Assembly (NCBI GenBank): GCA_009711805.1
Contig: VEMX01000061.1
Coordinates: forward strand, 1 to 53,024
Length of the DNA: 53,024 nucleotides
Origin: Balneolaceae bacterium
Lineage (GTDB): Bacteria > Bacteroidota > Rhodothermia > Balneolales > Balneolaceae
Reading direction: 5' to 3'
Part shown: piece by piece, positions 9,473 through 18,530 of the stretch
How positions within the stretch are numbered: the first letter of the stretch is position 1
How the letters are laid out: every line of letters begins with the position of its first letter
Program-made: the position numbers and the translations under genes
Notes under the pieces: model-generated
Database searches by the model: none
Told to the model about the DNA's origin: nothing
What the model saw: the letters and a program-made list of their open reading frames with translations, nothing else

Positions 9473-9973
9473 TTAATTTCTGGCCGCTTTTGATGTTATA
9501 ATAGTCAACTCATCATCAACTGTATTGTACCAATAATCAATGATTAATTGAGAAGGGTGGTAGGTGCTTTCGTGATATTCTATGTCCAGGTAATCGGCTT
9601 GTTCTTGAATAGCATCTTCTGTAATATCAAATAAATCATTTATGGTGGGATATGCATTTGGAATTACCTCTGCCAAAGGTTGAGGTTCTTCTCCTTCTCT
9701 TTCAATCATAATGGATTCTCTGGTTTCCGGATCCAAAAAGTCTGAAACAGTGTGGTTGCGAACTACAACTAATGCCTCCCCTGGAAACCCGCAAAAACAA
9801 ATTTTGTCTACAAGGTAAGTATAATTCTTAATGTTGGCCGACTCCCACAACTCTTTTTGAACTTTTAGCTGTTCCAATTTGCTTAAGGGTTCTGATTCCC
9901 CTCTCTTTCCATCAATTAATGTGCAACTGCCCAAGGTTATAAAAGCGAAGAAAATGACGAATGCGTTTTTCAT
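9473..9973 (-). CDS. DUF6174-like lipoprotein
   Basis: 166 residues. MKNAFVIFFAFITLGSC has a lipobox (LGSC), so a lipoprotein with Cys17 as acylated residue is predicted. The mature part begins with a charged helix, then NYTYLVDKICFCGFPG and a C-terminal YPTINDLFD...DYWYNTVDDELTI, a pattern I recognise as DUF6174 (unknown function). Cys at the CFC motif could form a disulfide. Convergent with the TerB-like gene (30 bp between the stops). Confidence 0.7.
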   Translation of the reverse strand: MKNAFVIFFAFITLGSCTLIDGKRGESEPLSKLEQLKVQKELWESANIKNYTYLVDKICFCGFPGEALVVVRNHTVSDFLDPETRESIMIEREGEEPQPLAEVIPNAYPTINDLFDITEDAIQEQADYLDIEYHESTYHPSQLIIDYWYNTVDDELTIITSKAARN

Positions 9974-10038
9974 GGCTGAATATTACTTAAGGGTTATTTA
10001 ATACAAAAATAAAACGCACACCACAGCCAGGTAGTATG

Positions 10039-10070
10039 AAAAAAGCAAACCACACAGCTGTGTGGTGTTT
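10039..10070. terminator. Bidirectional rho-independent terminator
   Basis: A perfect 18-base palindrome, ACCACACAGCTGTGTGGT (10049-10066), is flanked by an A-run on the left (10039-10044) and a T-run on the right (10068-10072). In the minus direction it would end transcripts from the gene at 10301-10978. A 65-codon reading frame runs across it but is not credible. Nothing else is seen in 9974-10300. Confidence 0.7.
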
Positions 10071-10300
10071 TTGTGGCCAGGGGAGTTTACACTTACGGTA
10101 TGTTTGTAATACTACATATTGCCTTGCTCATATTCGTGCTGTTTTAAAACCTGTGGAGCTCTACTCCATGCAGCTACGTCATTTTGATCTTACCGGTTTG
10201 TTTTCGGCTAAGCAGTCATGGTTTCGTTCTTGAAACTCAACAAAAACCATCGCTTTCATAATTCATATCCAAGAGAAAATACTCTCCTCATAGCTTCCGG

Positions 10301-10978
10301 CTACTTAACTCCGAGGTCTGATACGTGAATATTTACACTATGATTGACTCTAAGGCCAAAGATACCTGAGGTGTTGAGATTATCTTTGTTGAGGGTAGCC
10401 ACATCCACACCATTTATTGTGAATGAAAGCGTATTCCCGGACACATCTACAGCGAGCACATTTTTAACGGAACTGGATTCATTCCCGTTTTTAATCGTTT
10501 TAATTTCATCGTGTGCGGTCCATTCCTGGAGTACAGCTGTTTCGTCACCAGAGCGGGTTTTGATTAAATACTCCCCGGTATTTCGGAGCAGGAAGTATAC
10601 ATATTGTTGATTATCTGCATCCAGGTTTTTCCCGCCAAAGAAAATACCATAGCCTTCCCGGTTTCTTCCTTCAGGATTAAAAAAGTGAATGGAGGTGTGA
10701 ACCTGGTAATCTCCGGAAATAGTATTGGCGGGATGGTAAAAAATGCCAGCCGGACCAGTTGTTACATGCCAGCCCGGAGTCATGTTGACGAAATAAATAT
10801 CTGATGAGTCTGGTTTGGAATCAATTACAATATCTTCGTTAGGTCGATCGAGGCGTACATGCCAGCCTTCGGGAACTTCAAGATTTGTACCCTGGGGGAT
10901 GTTAGGATCCGGCCTTTGCTGAGCAAAGAGGAAGGTTGAATTAATAAGAAATAACGTAACCAGAAAAAACCCTTTCAT
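10301..10978 (-). CDS. Secreted protein with DUF1080/concanavalin-like fold
   Basis: 225 residues from the ATG at 10978 (MKGFFLVTLFLINSTFLFAQ is a signal peptide; an in-frame ATG four codons earlier is possible). The mature protein is rich in beta strands: GWHVTTGPAGIFYHP, YQVHTSIHFF, GYGIFFGGKN, QQYVYFLLRN, and LAVDVSGNTLSFTINGVDVA, ending in GIFGLRVNHSVNIHVSDL. This resembles the jelly-roll of 3-keto-disaccharide hydrolase-like (DUF1080) and LamG proteins. No catalytic residues can be assigned; a carbohydrate-binding role is an inference only. Confidence 0.65.
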   Translation of the reverse strand: MKGFFLVTLFLINSTFLFAQQRPDPNIPQGTNLEVPEGWHVRLDRPNEDIVIDSKPDSSDIYFVNMTPGWHVTTGPAGIFYHPANTISGDYQVHTSIHFFNPEGRNREGYGIFFGGKNLDADNQQYVYFLLRNTGEYLIKTRSGDETAVLQEWTAHDEIKTIKNGNESSSVKNVLAVDVSGNTLSFTINGVDVATLNKDNLNTSGIFGLRVNHSVNIHVSDLGVK

Positions 10979-11039
10979 TTTCGACCTCATATTTAGTTTT
11001 ATTCATGTTAATTATACAATAAATGCATCATTCATTAAA

Positions 11040-11663
11040 TTAATTTTTCCGAAGCAGAGTGTTTTTTAGGTTCTTCAGGTAGTCTTCCAGTTCTGAAAGA
11101 GGGGTGTCTTCGGGATGATTCTCCATTTTTGATATAGCAGGAGCAGTAACCTCAATTTCTTTTGACACTTGTTTTTGTGAAAGTTCTGCCGCTTCTCTGA
11201 TTTGGCGTAAAAGGCTTCCAATTTTAAAATGCAGGTATCCCTTTTCGAAATCCCGTCCAAATATTTCATCTCTGTTCTTCCTGACGGTAATATACTTGTG
11301 CACATCGCTCACAGGCAGCAGATGAAATGACTTCGCATACCCTTCTTTTTTATCGATAGCTCGTTTTACTTCTTTCTTGGGAGCTTTCTGAAAGCGAGTT
11401 GAAAAATCAGCGTTAAACAGAATCCAGTGCCCGTTTTTTTTAAACGCCAGAACCCAGTAATTTTGGACTTCGGCATTAATTCGGAATTCCCACAATGTCT
11501 CATCTTTTTTATGGCTGTAGGTGTATTGGGCAGGCATCCATTCCGACTCTTCGATCAATCTAAGCATCCATAGTACACGCTGGGCCTCGGCGGCGGGGAG
11601 GGCATCCAGAAATTCTTCAATGGGCGACCGGTTGTGTTCATCCTTAATTCTATAGAAGTACAT
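11040..11663 (-). CDS. HigB-like toxin fused to HigA-like (Xre) antitoxin in one polypeptide
   Basis: 207 residues. About 1-112 match a RelE/HigB-type (Gp49-like) toxin: YFYRIKDEHNRSPIEEFLDAL, a middle WEFRINAEVQNYWVLAF, and KKEVKRAIDKKEGY at the usual toxin end. About 118-207 match the partner antitoxin: DVHKYITVRKNRDE, FEKGYLHFKIGSLLRQIRE, then a helix-turn-helix (SQKQVSKEIEVTAPAISKME). These are usually two overlapping genes; here no stop separates them. An in-frame GTG at 11312 (codon 118, VSDVHKY) could start a separate antitoxin inside the long frame. The gene is isolated, in the same direction as the ABC pair downstream. The toxin part might be inactive or restrained in cis; the sequence cannot tell. 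Confidence 0.75.
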   Translation of the reverse strand: MYFYRIKDEHNRSPIEEFLDALPAAEAQRVLWMLRLIEESEWMPAQYTYSHKKDETLWEFRINAEVQNYWVLAFKKNGHWILFNADFSTRFQKAPKKEVKRAIDKKEGYAKSFHLLPVSDVHKYITVRKNRDEIFGRDFEKGYLHFKIGSLLRQIREAAELSQKQVSKEIEVTAPAISKMENHPEDTPLSELEDYLKNLKNTLLRKN

Positions 11664-11782
11664 GGTATGCTCCGAATTAGCGTAGGGTGTAGCGTAAAGT
11701 AATTCTTAGCTAAGGATGTTTCAAACCTATTTCAACTAATCTATCCTATTTATGTTCTTTCCTTTGTGGGATCGGTTAGATC

Positions 11783-12541
11783 CTACAACCAGTCCAGGAT
11801 TTCATCCTTTTTCTCCACTTCTACATACTCTTCAAAAATCTCATGCAGGCTGGTGTCTTTTTGAAGTTCTTTGCGGCTCACTGAATCCAGGTAGGCTTTG
11901 ATGTGTCCTTGGTGCAAAATAGCTATGTCATCACAAAGGTTTTCTACCACTTCCAGAATATGACTGGTGATGATAATAGTTACCCCTTTTGATTTAAGCC
12001 GGCGAAGCACATTCTTCATACGGCCAATGGAGATTACATCTACCGATTCAAAAGGTTCATCCAGCAATAAAAGCTTGGGTTTAATAAGCACCGCAGTAAT
12101 AAAGGAGAGTTTTTTGCGACTGCCTGACGAGAGTTTGTTTATTTTTATTTTTGCATAATCCTTGATATCAAAATAATCCATCAGATGATAGGCTTTCTCA
12201 ATGATGCCATCCCCGCCAGCTTCGTAAATGTCGCATACATATTCTATAAACTCAATGCTGGTAAACTGTTCAAAAAGAAGAGGGGGCTGTAATACAGAGG
12301 CAATGAATTTTTTAATTTCCGCCTCATTTTCCGGTTTTAAAGAGATGTCGTGGATTTTTATTTCTCCCTCCTTAAACTCCAGCAGGCCTGTCATAACGCC
12401 AATGAGCGTGCTTTTTCCAGCGCCGTTGGGCCCGATAAGGCCAAAGATAGTACCCTTGGGAATGGCCAGGTTCAGATCTTTGAGCACGGGCTTATTCTCA
12501 TAGCATTTCACCAGCTTCTTGATTTCTACAGCTCGTTCCAT
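11783..12541 (-). CDS. ABC transporter ATP-binding protein
   Basis: 252 residues. Walker A GPNGAGKST at 37-45, Q-loop Gln85, signature LSSGS at 137-141, Walker B LLLLDEPF at 157-164 and an H-loop in TSHILE. The C-terminal extension (DEILDWL) is short. The gene overlaps the end of the permease gene by 16 bp, so the pair forms an ABC-2 type exporter. The substrate is unknown. Confidence 0.9.
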   Translation of the reverse strand: MERAVEIKKLVKCYENKPVLKDLNLAIPKGTIFGLIGPNGAGKSTLIGVMTGLLEFKEGEIKIHDISLKPENEAEIKKFIASVLQPPLLFEQFTSIEFIEYVCDIYEAGGDGIIEKAYHLMDYFDIKDYAKIKINKLSSGSRKKLSFITAVLIKPKLLLLDEPFESVDVISIGRMKNVLRRLKSKGVTIIITSHILEVVENLCDDIAILHQGHIKAYLDSVSRKELQKDTSLHEIFEEYVEVEKKDEILDWL

Positions 12542-14076
12542 AATCTCATTAATACTCGATTCTTAAATAATTTCACCAATACATCCATATGTCGCCATAA
12601 GTATACCCCCATTATAATGATTACCGAACTCATAATAGTGAGCCGGTACCATTCCAGTTCTTCTAATGGAACAAAAACCAGGTAGCCTACCGAAAAAATC
12701 AAAAAAGAGATGGCAAAGGTGACTTTTTGCGGTATGATGGGATGTTTGTAACTGAAGGATGAATAAGTGGCTTTTTGATATTGAAAATAGGAGCTCCATA
12801 CAAAGAGCAGCATAAACATCAGGAACAGAAAAGTGTTGGCTACAAAAATATGAGATACACTACCAATACCGGGAAGAAGGATAAGTTCGAAAATTGTAAT
12901 CAGATAAAAGACGAACAAAGGTAAAGTGATAACTCCCAGAAAGCGTTCTTTAAGTTGTTTTTCAAGATCTATGGGAAACTGCAGGTGCAGTAAAAACTCA
13001 CGATTTTCATACCCATACATATTGGCCATTCCCATTGCAAGCAGGGCAACAGGGATACCTGCCAGTATAGTGGGTATCAGTATTGTTTTAGCCACTTCGT
13101 ACTCAACACTCAATAACAAAGGAACATATACAATGGGAATGATGGTGAGCGTGAGCACCTGCAAGCGGTTATAGGGGTGAGTCATTACATAGTAATAATA
13201 CTTGCCTGCGTTGAGTCCGAGCACTTTTTTAAGTACAGGCCATAAATTCCCGGTTTCTTCTTCTGTTTTTCTGGTCCCCGGATTCAGTAAACCCTCCTTC
13301 GTTTTGTTGTAATGATCTATAATGATCAGGGAAACCAGGATCACCCCAAACAGCACAATGATACATGCATTAAAAAACCCATAATCTGAGGTTACGGTTT
13401 GGATTAACATGCCCCCCGGTAGCCAGGAGAGAAAGGTGTTTACTGTTTCAACCTTGGGAATCAAGTCTGCAAAAAACTGCTTGGAGTTTGAAGCGAACAT
13501 GGAAATTGCCTGAAGCAATCCAAATACGAACACAAAAAAACCGATGACAACAGCAATGAATCTCTTTTGAACAATCTGAATAAATCGGTGCTTGATGGAA
13601 TATATGAGCACATAATTAAACAGAATAGCCACAAGGGCAACGGGGATTTGATATGCCCGGTCAACCTGTACCATTAAAAATACAACCCAGGTGAAGTTAT
13701 AAATGATGTTTACCGGGTGGCAAAAACCGATGATCATCATATACTTGGCTAACCGCCGCAGAGGAAACCCAAAACCCAGCAGCTTTCGGTTCTCTTCAAT
13801 ATTCATAAGACGCAGGTTGGTAAAAGAGAAATGCATCACCCAGTATGCATTGGCAAATATCAGCAAAATGAACATATACAGCTTGGGGGTAAGCCAAGGA
13901 AGCTGCATCTGCATCCAGGGGTCAGTGTCCATAACCGAAACGATAATAGCGGTACCTACCAGGTTAACCAGCATAATGCCTAAAAACATGATGTAGCCGA
14001 TTGTCAGCAATAACTGAAAACGGTTCAGATTGGAGATAAAAATTCTCCAGTTAAGTAAGAGTAGTCTTGAAAACAA
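12526..14076 (-). CDS. ABC-2 type transporter permease
   Basis: 516 residues with about 10-12 hydrophobic helices separated by short charged loops, consistent with a large ABC-2 exporter permease. A cytoplasmic loop at about residues 255-280 (NKTKEGLLNPGTRKTEEETG) divides the helices into two groups. First gene of the unit; its 3' end overlaps the ATPase gene by 16 bp, implying translational coupling. No accessory periplasmic protein or outer-membrane factor is next to it, so it may be a stand-alone lipid, peptide or drug exporter. Confidence 0.85.
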   Translation of the reverse strand: MFSRLLLLNWRIFISNLNRFQLLLTIGYIMFLGIMLVNLVGTAIIVSVMDTDPWMQMQLPWLTPKLYMFILLIFANAYWVMHFSFTNLRLMNIEENRKLLGFGFPLRRLAKYMMIIGFCHPVNIIYNFTWVVFLMVQVDRAYQIPVALVAILFNYVLIYSIKHRFIQIVQKRFIAVVIGFFVFVFGLLQAISMFASNSKQFFADLIPKVETVNTFLSWLPGGMLIQTVTSDYGFFNACIIVLFGVILVSLIIIDHYNKTKEGLLNPGTRKTEEETGNLWPVLKKVLGLNAGKYYYYVMTHPYNRLQVLTLTIIPIVYVPLLLSVEYEVAKTILIPTILAGIPVALLAMGMANMYGYENREFLLHLQFPIDLEKQLKERFLGVITLPLFVFYLITIFELILLPGIGSVSHIFVANTFLFLMFMLLFVWSSYFQYQKATYSSFSYKHPIIPQKVTFAISFLIFSVGYLVFVPLEELEWYRLTIMSSVIIIMGVYLWRHMDVLVKLFKNRVLMRLWNEL

Positions 14077-14274
14077 TAGCTTTTGCTGGGTTAATAGCAG
14101 GATTACATATTTGATAACAACTGACTGACCATCTTGATTAAAATATCAGTTGTTTAGAAGTAGTAAGGCCGTCAGTATGCGTATAGTTCCTTATTCCTCT
14201 TGACAGGAATTGAAGGTACGGTATTATTGAATATGCGATACACGAGCTTTTCATTCCTGAACATGCTTAAAAGT

Positions 14275-14308
14275 AAAAAAGGGCATTGAATAATCAATAC
14301 CCTTTTAA
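14275..14308. terminator. Bidirectional terminator hairpin
   Basis: AAAAGGG.ATTGA (14277 on) pairs with TCAAT.CCCTTTT across a four-base loop, with one internal mismatch. There is an A-run on the left and a T-run on the right. It would end leftward transcripts from the broken OMP gene at 14637-15459. It touches the left end of a miniature element starting at 14308. Confidence 0.65.
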
Positions 14309-14607
14309 CCCAGATTATTCACCAAGCTCCGATGCCGTTTTTCCCGGCACCTCAAATTTGGGCTACTATGTTTTTTTACTATGAGGAACCCGTTTACCGG
14401 TTAGAAGTACCATTTAGAGAACCTACGAGCGTCCGCAGGTCCTCGTAGCGTTCGGCTTTCCAGCGAGAATCCCGTAACGCTCGCAGGACCTACGGACGCT
14501 GCGAGGTTACTCCCTTTCAATACTGTTTTAAGCTAATTTCCAACCGGTAAACGCGTTATGAGTAATATGATCAATGATTTATAGATCTATTCGTGTATAA
14601 TCCGGGT
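14308..14607. mobile_element. Miniature TA-flanked element, copy D (contains a nested palindrome)
   Basis: The element starts ACCCAGATTATTCACCAAG and ends with the inverse GTGTATAATCCGGGT, with TA on both sides (14306-14307 and 14608-14609). Read on the minus strand it shares TAGCCCAAATTTGAGGT with copies A and B (which have TAGCCCAATTTTGAGGT). It is 300 bp against 134 bp for its nearest relative, copy E, mainly because of an internal palindromic block at about 14391-14553. No coding capacity. It lies in the 560-bp gap between the ABC permease and the broken OMP gene. Confidence 0.7.
14391..14553. repeat. Large imperfect palindrome inside copy D
   Basis: Outer arms CGTTTACCGGTT (14391-14402) and AACCGGTAAACG (14542-14553) are exact inverses. 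Inner arms of about 31 bases (14421-14451 and about 14475-14505) are inverses with about five mismatches. The related copy E lacks this block, so it is either a nested insertion or an ancestral piece lost from E. Confidence 0.65.
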
Positions 14608-14636
14608 TAGGGAAGACAGGTTTTGTTTAGTTACGA

Positions 14637-15459
14637 TCAGAAACCGATGCCAATCGTCAGGGCAAAGGCCCCGTTCTTTTGTTCGTCCTCAAAATCTTCG
14701 GGAGCTACAATATTTGTAAGCCCGGCGGTATATCTGAAATTAATGCTGATTTGCCGGATGTCTATTCCGGCTCCAACAACAACACCTGCATCCGTATTTT
14801 CGAAATAATCATCGGCATTGATACTGAAGTCCGGACTTTCAACTTCTGCTCCTACATTAAACCCAACATAAGGTCCAAAAAATACGGAAGGCCGGGTGGT
14901 TTGCGCCGGATCTCCAAACCCAAACTTTGCAATGACCGGAATCTGCACATAGTTCACCGTAAACTTACCATCTGAATCTTCGATATTAGCTCCATATTGA
15001 GCGTAAAGTATTTCGGGCTGAATGGATGCGGGGCTGTCAGGTATCTTAATGCTGGCATACAGGCCGGCAAGTACCCCCGCTTTATATTCAAGATTGTCGG
15101 TATTATTAAAGGTAGAGTAGTTAAGTCCGCCTTTAACTCCAAATGAGGGCCCGGTTTGCGCTGTGGCATGAATAGTAGAAAGAGTAACCCGAATTATTCA
15201 CGAATGGATGCAAAATGGCGATCTATATACTTGAATATATTATCGTTGAATTGCTTTATGTAATAGCCCAATTTTGAGGTACGGATTAGGCGGCGAAATT
15301 TCCCCGTACGCTGCGTTCAAGTGAAAATTGGGGTACTCAGGGTACCACAGTACCCTTCCGTTCCCATTTCCACTTCGCCTTGCGTACGATTAAATTTCTT
15401 GGTGAATAATCCGGGGTAAGTACAGCACACAGTAGTAGTAAGAGTTTTAGGGAATCCAT
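14637..15459 (-). pseudogene. PorT-like outer-membrane beta-barrel protein, interrupted in its signal peptide
   Basis: The distal part (14637-15184) encodes a small outer-membrane barrel: FGVKGGLNYSTF, an internal IQPEILYAQYGA, YVQIPVIAKFG, GPYVGFNVGAE and a C-terminal aromatic GIGF, as in PorT-type proteins. The start lies 230 bp away, beyond miniature element copy A: ATG at 15457-15459 begins MDSLKLLLLLCAVL, and after the element the frame resumes as TLSTIHATAQ. Removing the element and one TA joins the two halves in frame and rebuilds a typical 23-residue signal peptide. With the element present, translation runs into it and stops after about 40 codons. The intact protein would have been about 198 residues. 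Confidence 0.85.
15187..15416. mobile_element. Miniature TA-flanked element, copy A (inserted in the OMP gene)
   Basis: 230 bp, starting ACCCGAATTATTCACGAA and ending TTGGTGAATAATCCGGGG, which are near-perfect inverted repeats. TA flanks it at 15185-15186 and 15417-15418. Because removing the element plus one TA restores the host reading frame, TA is the target-site duplication. Only four bases differ from copy B at 42546-42775. There is no open reading frame of note, so it needs a transposase in trans; TA targets point to the IS630/Tc1-mariner group. Confidence 0.85.
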
Positions 15460-15520
15460 AAAAACAGTTTCTTGATTAGGGGTTAATTATGTTTACCCAC
15501 AAGAACTGCCGGGATACTGC

Positions 15521-18334
15521 TTATTCTTCCAGGTACGCTTTAAGAAATTTACCCGTATAACTGTCTTCTTGTTCCATAATAGCTTCGGGGGTGCCTTCTG
15601 CTACAATCTGCCCCCCGCTAAATCCACCTTCCGGACCTATATCAATGATCCAGTCGGCACATTTTATAACATCCAGGTTGTGCTCAATAATGATGACGGA
15701 GTGCCCTTGTTTCACAAGTTCGTTAAAGGAATCCAAAAGTTTGGCTACATCCTCGAAATGAAGCCCGGTTGTAGGTTCGTCAAAAAAGTAGAGTGTATGA
15801 TCGGTATTGCGTTTAGCGAGGAACCGAGCCAGTTTCACCCGTTGGGCTTCTCCACCGGAAAGGGTAGTGGCACTTTGGCCCAGTTTCAGGTATCCCAACC
15901 CTACATCTTCAAGCGGCTGTAGCTTGTTAATGATGGTTGTTTCATCTTCAAAAAACTGAATGGCTTCAGAAACCGGCATATCAAGGACGTTATGGATGTT
16001 CTGTCCCTGGTACTTCACATTTAGAATGTCTTTCCGAAAACGACTTCCTTTGCATACTTCACAGGTAAGCTCGATGTCTGCCATAAACTGCATTTCAATA
16101 CGCTGAACCCCTTCGCCCTGGCAGTTTTCACATCTTCCACCGGGTACATTAAAAGAAAAATGACCAGGGCTATAGCCCATAATCTTCGACTGCTTGGTGT
16201 CTGAAAACAGGTCTCGTATCTTGTCAAAAGCTTTAGTGTATGTAGCTGGGTTAGACCGTGTAGAGCGTCCAATAGGACTTTGGTCTACCATTTCTACCCC
16301 ATGAATATTTGCTATTCCGGACAACTCCTTAAACCGTCCGACTTTGTCGTTATAGGAACCAATGTGCTTTTTGATGCCCGCATAAAGGGTGTCGTGCACA
16401 AGGGTTGATTTTCCAGAACCGGATACCCCGGTTACGGCTACCATTTTGCCCAGCGGAAAATCTACGTCTACACTTTTGAGGTTGTGTTCGGTAGCCCCTC
16501 TGAGCTGTAGGGTTTTGCCGTTTCCTTTTCTTCTTTTTGAAGGTAACGGAATTTCTTTACGGCGGCTCAAAAACTTACCGGTGAGCGTATCGGCCTTCAT
16601 GAGCTGATCTTTGGTGCCGGAAAAAACAACCTCTCCGCCATGCGTACCGGCAAAAGGGCCGATGTCAATTACATTATCTGCGGCCTTAATCATTTCCGGA
16701 TCGTGTTCTACCACCAATACGGTATTGCCTATATCGCGCAGCGACTCCAGAATGCTGATAAGACGGTCGTTATCTCTGGGGTGCAGGCCAATGGTAGGTT
16801 CATCTAAAACATATAAACTTCCTATTAACGAACTTCCCAGGGCATTGGCCAAGCTAATACGTTGCGACTCTCCACCACTTAGCGTATTTGCCAGCCGATT
16901 AAGGGTGAGGTAATCAAGCCCAACTTCATCCAGGTACTTGAGGCGTTTTCTGATTTCATACAAAATTTGTCCGGCTACATCTTTCTGGAATTCAGTGAGC
17001 TCAAGATCCTCAAAAAATTCACGGGCATGGCCAATGGTAAGTTCCGAAACTTCACCGATATGCATTCCCCCGACTTTTACATACAGAGCGTCTTTGCGAA
17101 CCCGGTACCCTTCACATTCCGGACACCGGCTATATCCCCGATACCGTGAATACAGCACCCGCATATGTACTTTATAGGATTGGCTTTTGATTTCTTCAAA
17201 GAACTTACGAACTCCAATATACTCGCTGTTTCCTTTCCAAATTACATTCTGCACTTCTTTTGGAAGTTCAGAGTAAGGAGTGTCAATAGAGTATTTTTCC
17301 CGTGCACATACTTTAATTAAATCCTTTAGGTTTTTGCTGAATTTCTGAGAGTTGAAGGGAGCGATTACGCCATCGCGGATGGTCTTCTCAGGGTCAGGTA
17401 TAACCAGGTCTTCATCGATGCCAGATACTTTCCCAAACCCCTCGCACTTATTACAAGCTCCAAAAGGGTTGTTAAAGGAAAACATTTGGGGTGTTGGTTC
17501 ATGGAATTCCATTCCATCTCGTTCGAAGTGTTCACTAAAAGGAAGTTCCTCCCCATTACGCATTTTTATAGAACACCTTCCGGCTCCCGCCTGAAAAGCT
17601 GTTTCCAATGACTCCGCAATTCTTGTTCGTGTCTCTTCATCGTTCTTCAACACCAGCCGGTCTACCAGCACCCGGTAGCTTTTACGTTTAAACCTGCGTG
17701 CATCTATTTTTTCTTCTGTGATGTCCAGGATGCTCTCATCTTTTAGTTTTAGCAACCGTGAAAACCCCTTCTCTTTCAGGATTTTAATCTCCTCTTTTAA
17801 GTTCTTTTCTTCGTGATGAGGGATGGGGTACAATACATAAAACCGGCCGCCTTCTTCCTGGCTTTCAAAAAGATGTTCTATAGCCGTACGGGGCGAATCT
17901 TTTTGGACCTCCTCTCCTGATACGGGCGAAATGGTATTTCCAATTCTTGCAAACAGCAGTCGCAGGTAATCATAAATCTCGGTAGTGGTGCCAACTGTTG
18001 AGCGTGGATTTGAAGAAGTTGTTTTTTGTTGAATAGCCATGGCGGGAGAAATACCCTGCATAAAATCTACATCAGGTTTATCCATGCGCTCTAAAAACTG
18101 GCGGGCATAACTCGAAAGGCTTTCCACATATCGTCGCTGGCCTTCGGCATATATAGTATCAAAGGCCAGGCTCGACTTTCCCGAGCCGGATACGCCGGTA
18201 ACCACCGTTAGTTTATTACGGGGTATTTCAACGTCAATCTCTTTCAGATTATGAGTTCGTGCACCCTTTACAATAATCGGGCGCTCTTCTTCCTGTTTTT
18301 TTGCTTTCTGGGTAGCCGTATTTGTTGAAGGCAT
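15521..18334 (-). CDS. uvrA: Excinuclease ABC subunit A
   Basis: 937 residues, full length. Damage-recognition ATPase of nucleotide excision repair, acting as a dimer with UvrB in the cytosol. Two ABC ATPase halves are visible: Walker [10 protein letters not shown] near residue 50 and GVSGSGKST near 640, signatures [12 protein letters not shown] and [12 protein letters not shown], Walker [12 protein letters not shown] and [11 protein letters not shown]. Zinc modules: CPECEGY in the insertion region and the C-terminal CENCQGEG...CEVCKG. The first zinc site looks reduced: the usual CPxC before FSFN is absent (FERDGMEF stands there), and only [10 protein letters not shown] remains, which I believe is common in Bacteroidota UvrA. 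Monocistronic. Confidence 0.97.
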   Translation of the reverse strand: MPSTNTATQKAKKQEEERPIIVKGARTHNLKEIDVEIPRNKLTVVTGVSGSGKSSLAFDTIYAEGQRRYVESLSSYARQFLERMDKPDVDFMQGISPAMAIQQKTTSSNPRSTVGTTTEIYDYLRLLFARIGNTISPVSGEEVQKDSPRTAIEHLFESQEEGGRFYVLYPIPHHEEKNLKEEIKILKEKGFSRLLKLKDESILDITEEKIDARRFKRKSYRVLVDRLVLKNDEETRTRIAESLETAFQAGAGRCSIKMRNGEELPFSEHFERDGMEFHEPTPQMFSFNNPFGACNKCEGFGKVSGIDEDLVIPDPEKTIRDGVIAPFNSQKFSKNLKDLIKVCAREKYSIDTPYSELPKEVQNVIWKGNSEYIGVRKFFEEIKSQSYKVHMRVLYSRYRGYSRCPECEGYRVRKDALYVKVGGMHIGEVSELTIGHAREFFEDLELTEFQKDVAGQILYEIRKRLKYLDEVGLDYLTLNRLANTLSGGESQRISLANALGSSLIGSLYVLDEPTIGLHPRDNDRLISILESLRDIGNTVLVVEHDPEMIKAADNVIDIGPFAGTHGGEVVFSGTKDQLMKADTLTGKFLSRRKEIPLPSKRRKGNGKTLQLRGATEHNLKSVDVDFPLGKMVAVTGVSGSGKSTLVHDTLYAGIKKHIGSYNDKVGRFKELSGIANIHGVEMVDQSPIGRSTRSNPATYTKAFDKIRDLFSDTKQSKIMGYSPGHFSFNVPGGRCENCQGEGVQRIEMQFMADIELTCEVCKGSRFRKDILNVKYQGQNIHNVLDMPVSEAIQFFEDETTIINKLQPLEDVGLGYLKLGQSATTLSGGEAQRVKLARFLAKRNTDHTLYFFDEPTTGLHFEDVAKLLDSFNELVKQGHSVIIIEHNLDVIKCADWIIDIGPEGGFSGGQIVAEGTPEAIMEQEDSYTGKFLKAYLEE

Positions 18335-18530
18335 ATAGTATTTTTGAATTGGTGCAACCCCAAATATACCAAATTACTTGCAGTGAACCGACATGGGTTT
18401 TAAACAAAAAGGGAGGATGGGGTTAATGCCATTTAAATCAAAAAAAGTAAAATAAATAAGTTGACTTTGTTGTCTGGAAATACCGTAATTGTAGGCCTTC
18501 ACTTACATTTTTACAATAACTTAGCTCAAC

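Noticed and set aside
10036..10233. 65-codon plus-strand reading frame
   Set aside because: It begins inside the terminator palindrome at 10049-10066 and shows no family features.
11075..11305. 76-codon frame overlapping the antitoxin part, considered as evidence of a frameshift in the TA fusion
   Set aside because: Family motifs continue in the main frame across the junction to the end, so no frameshift is needed.
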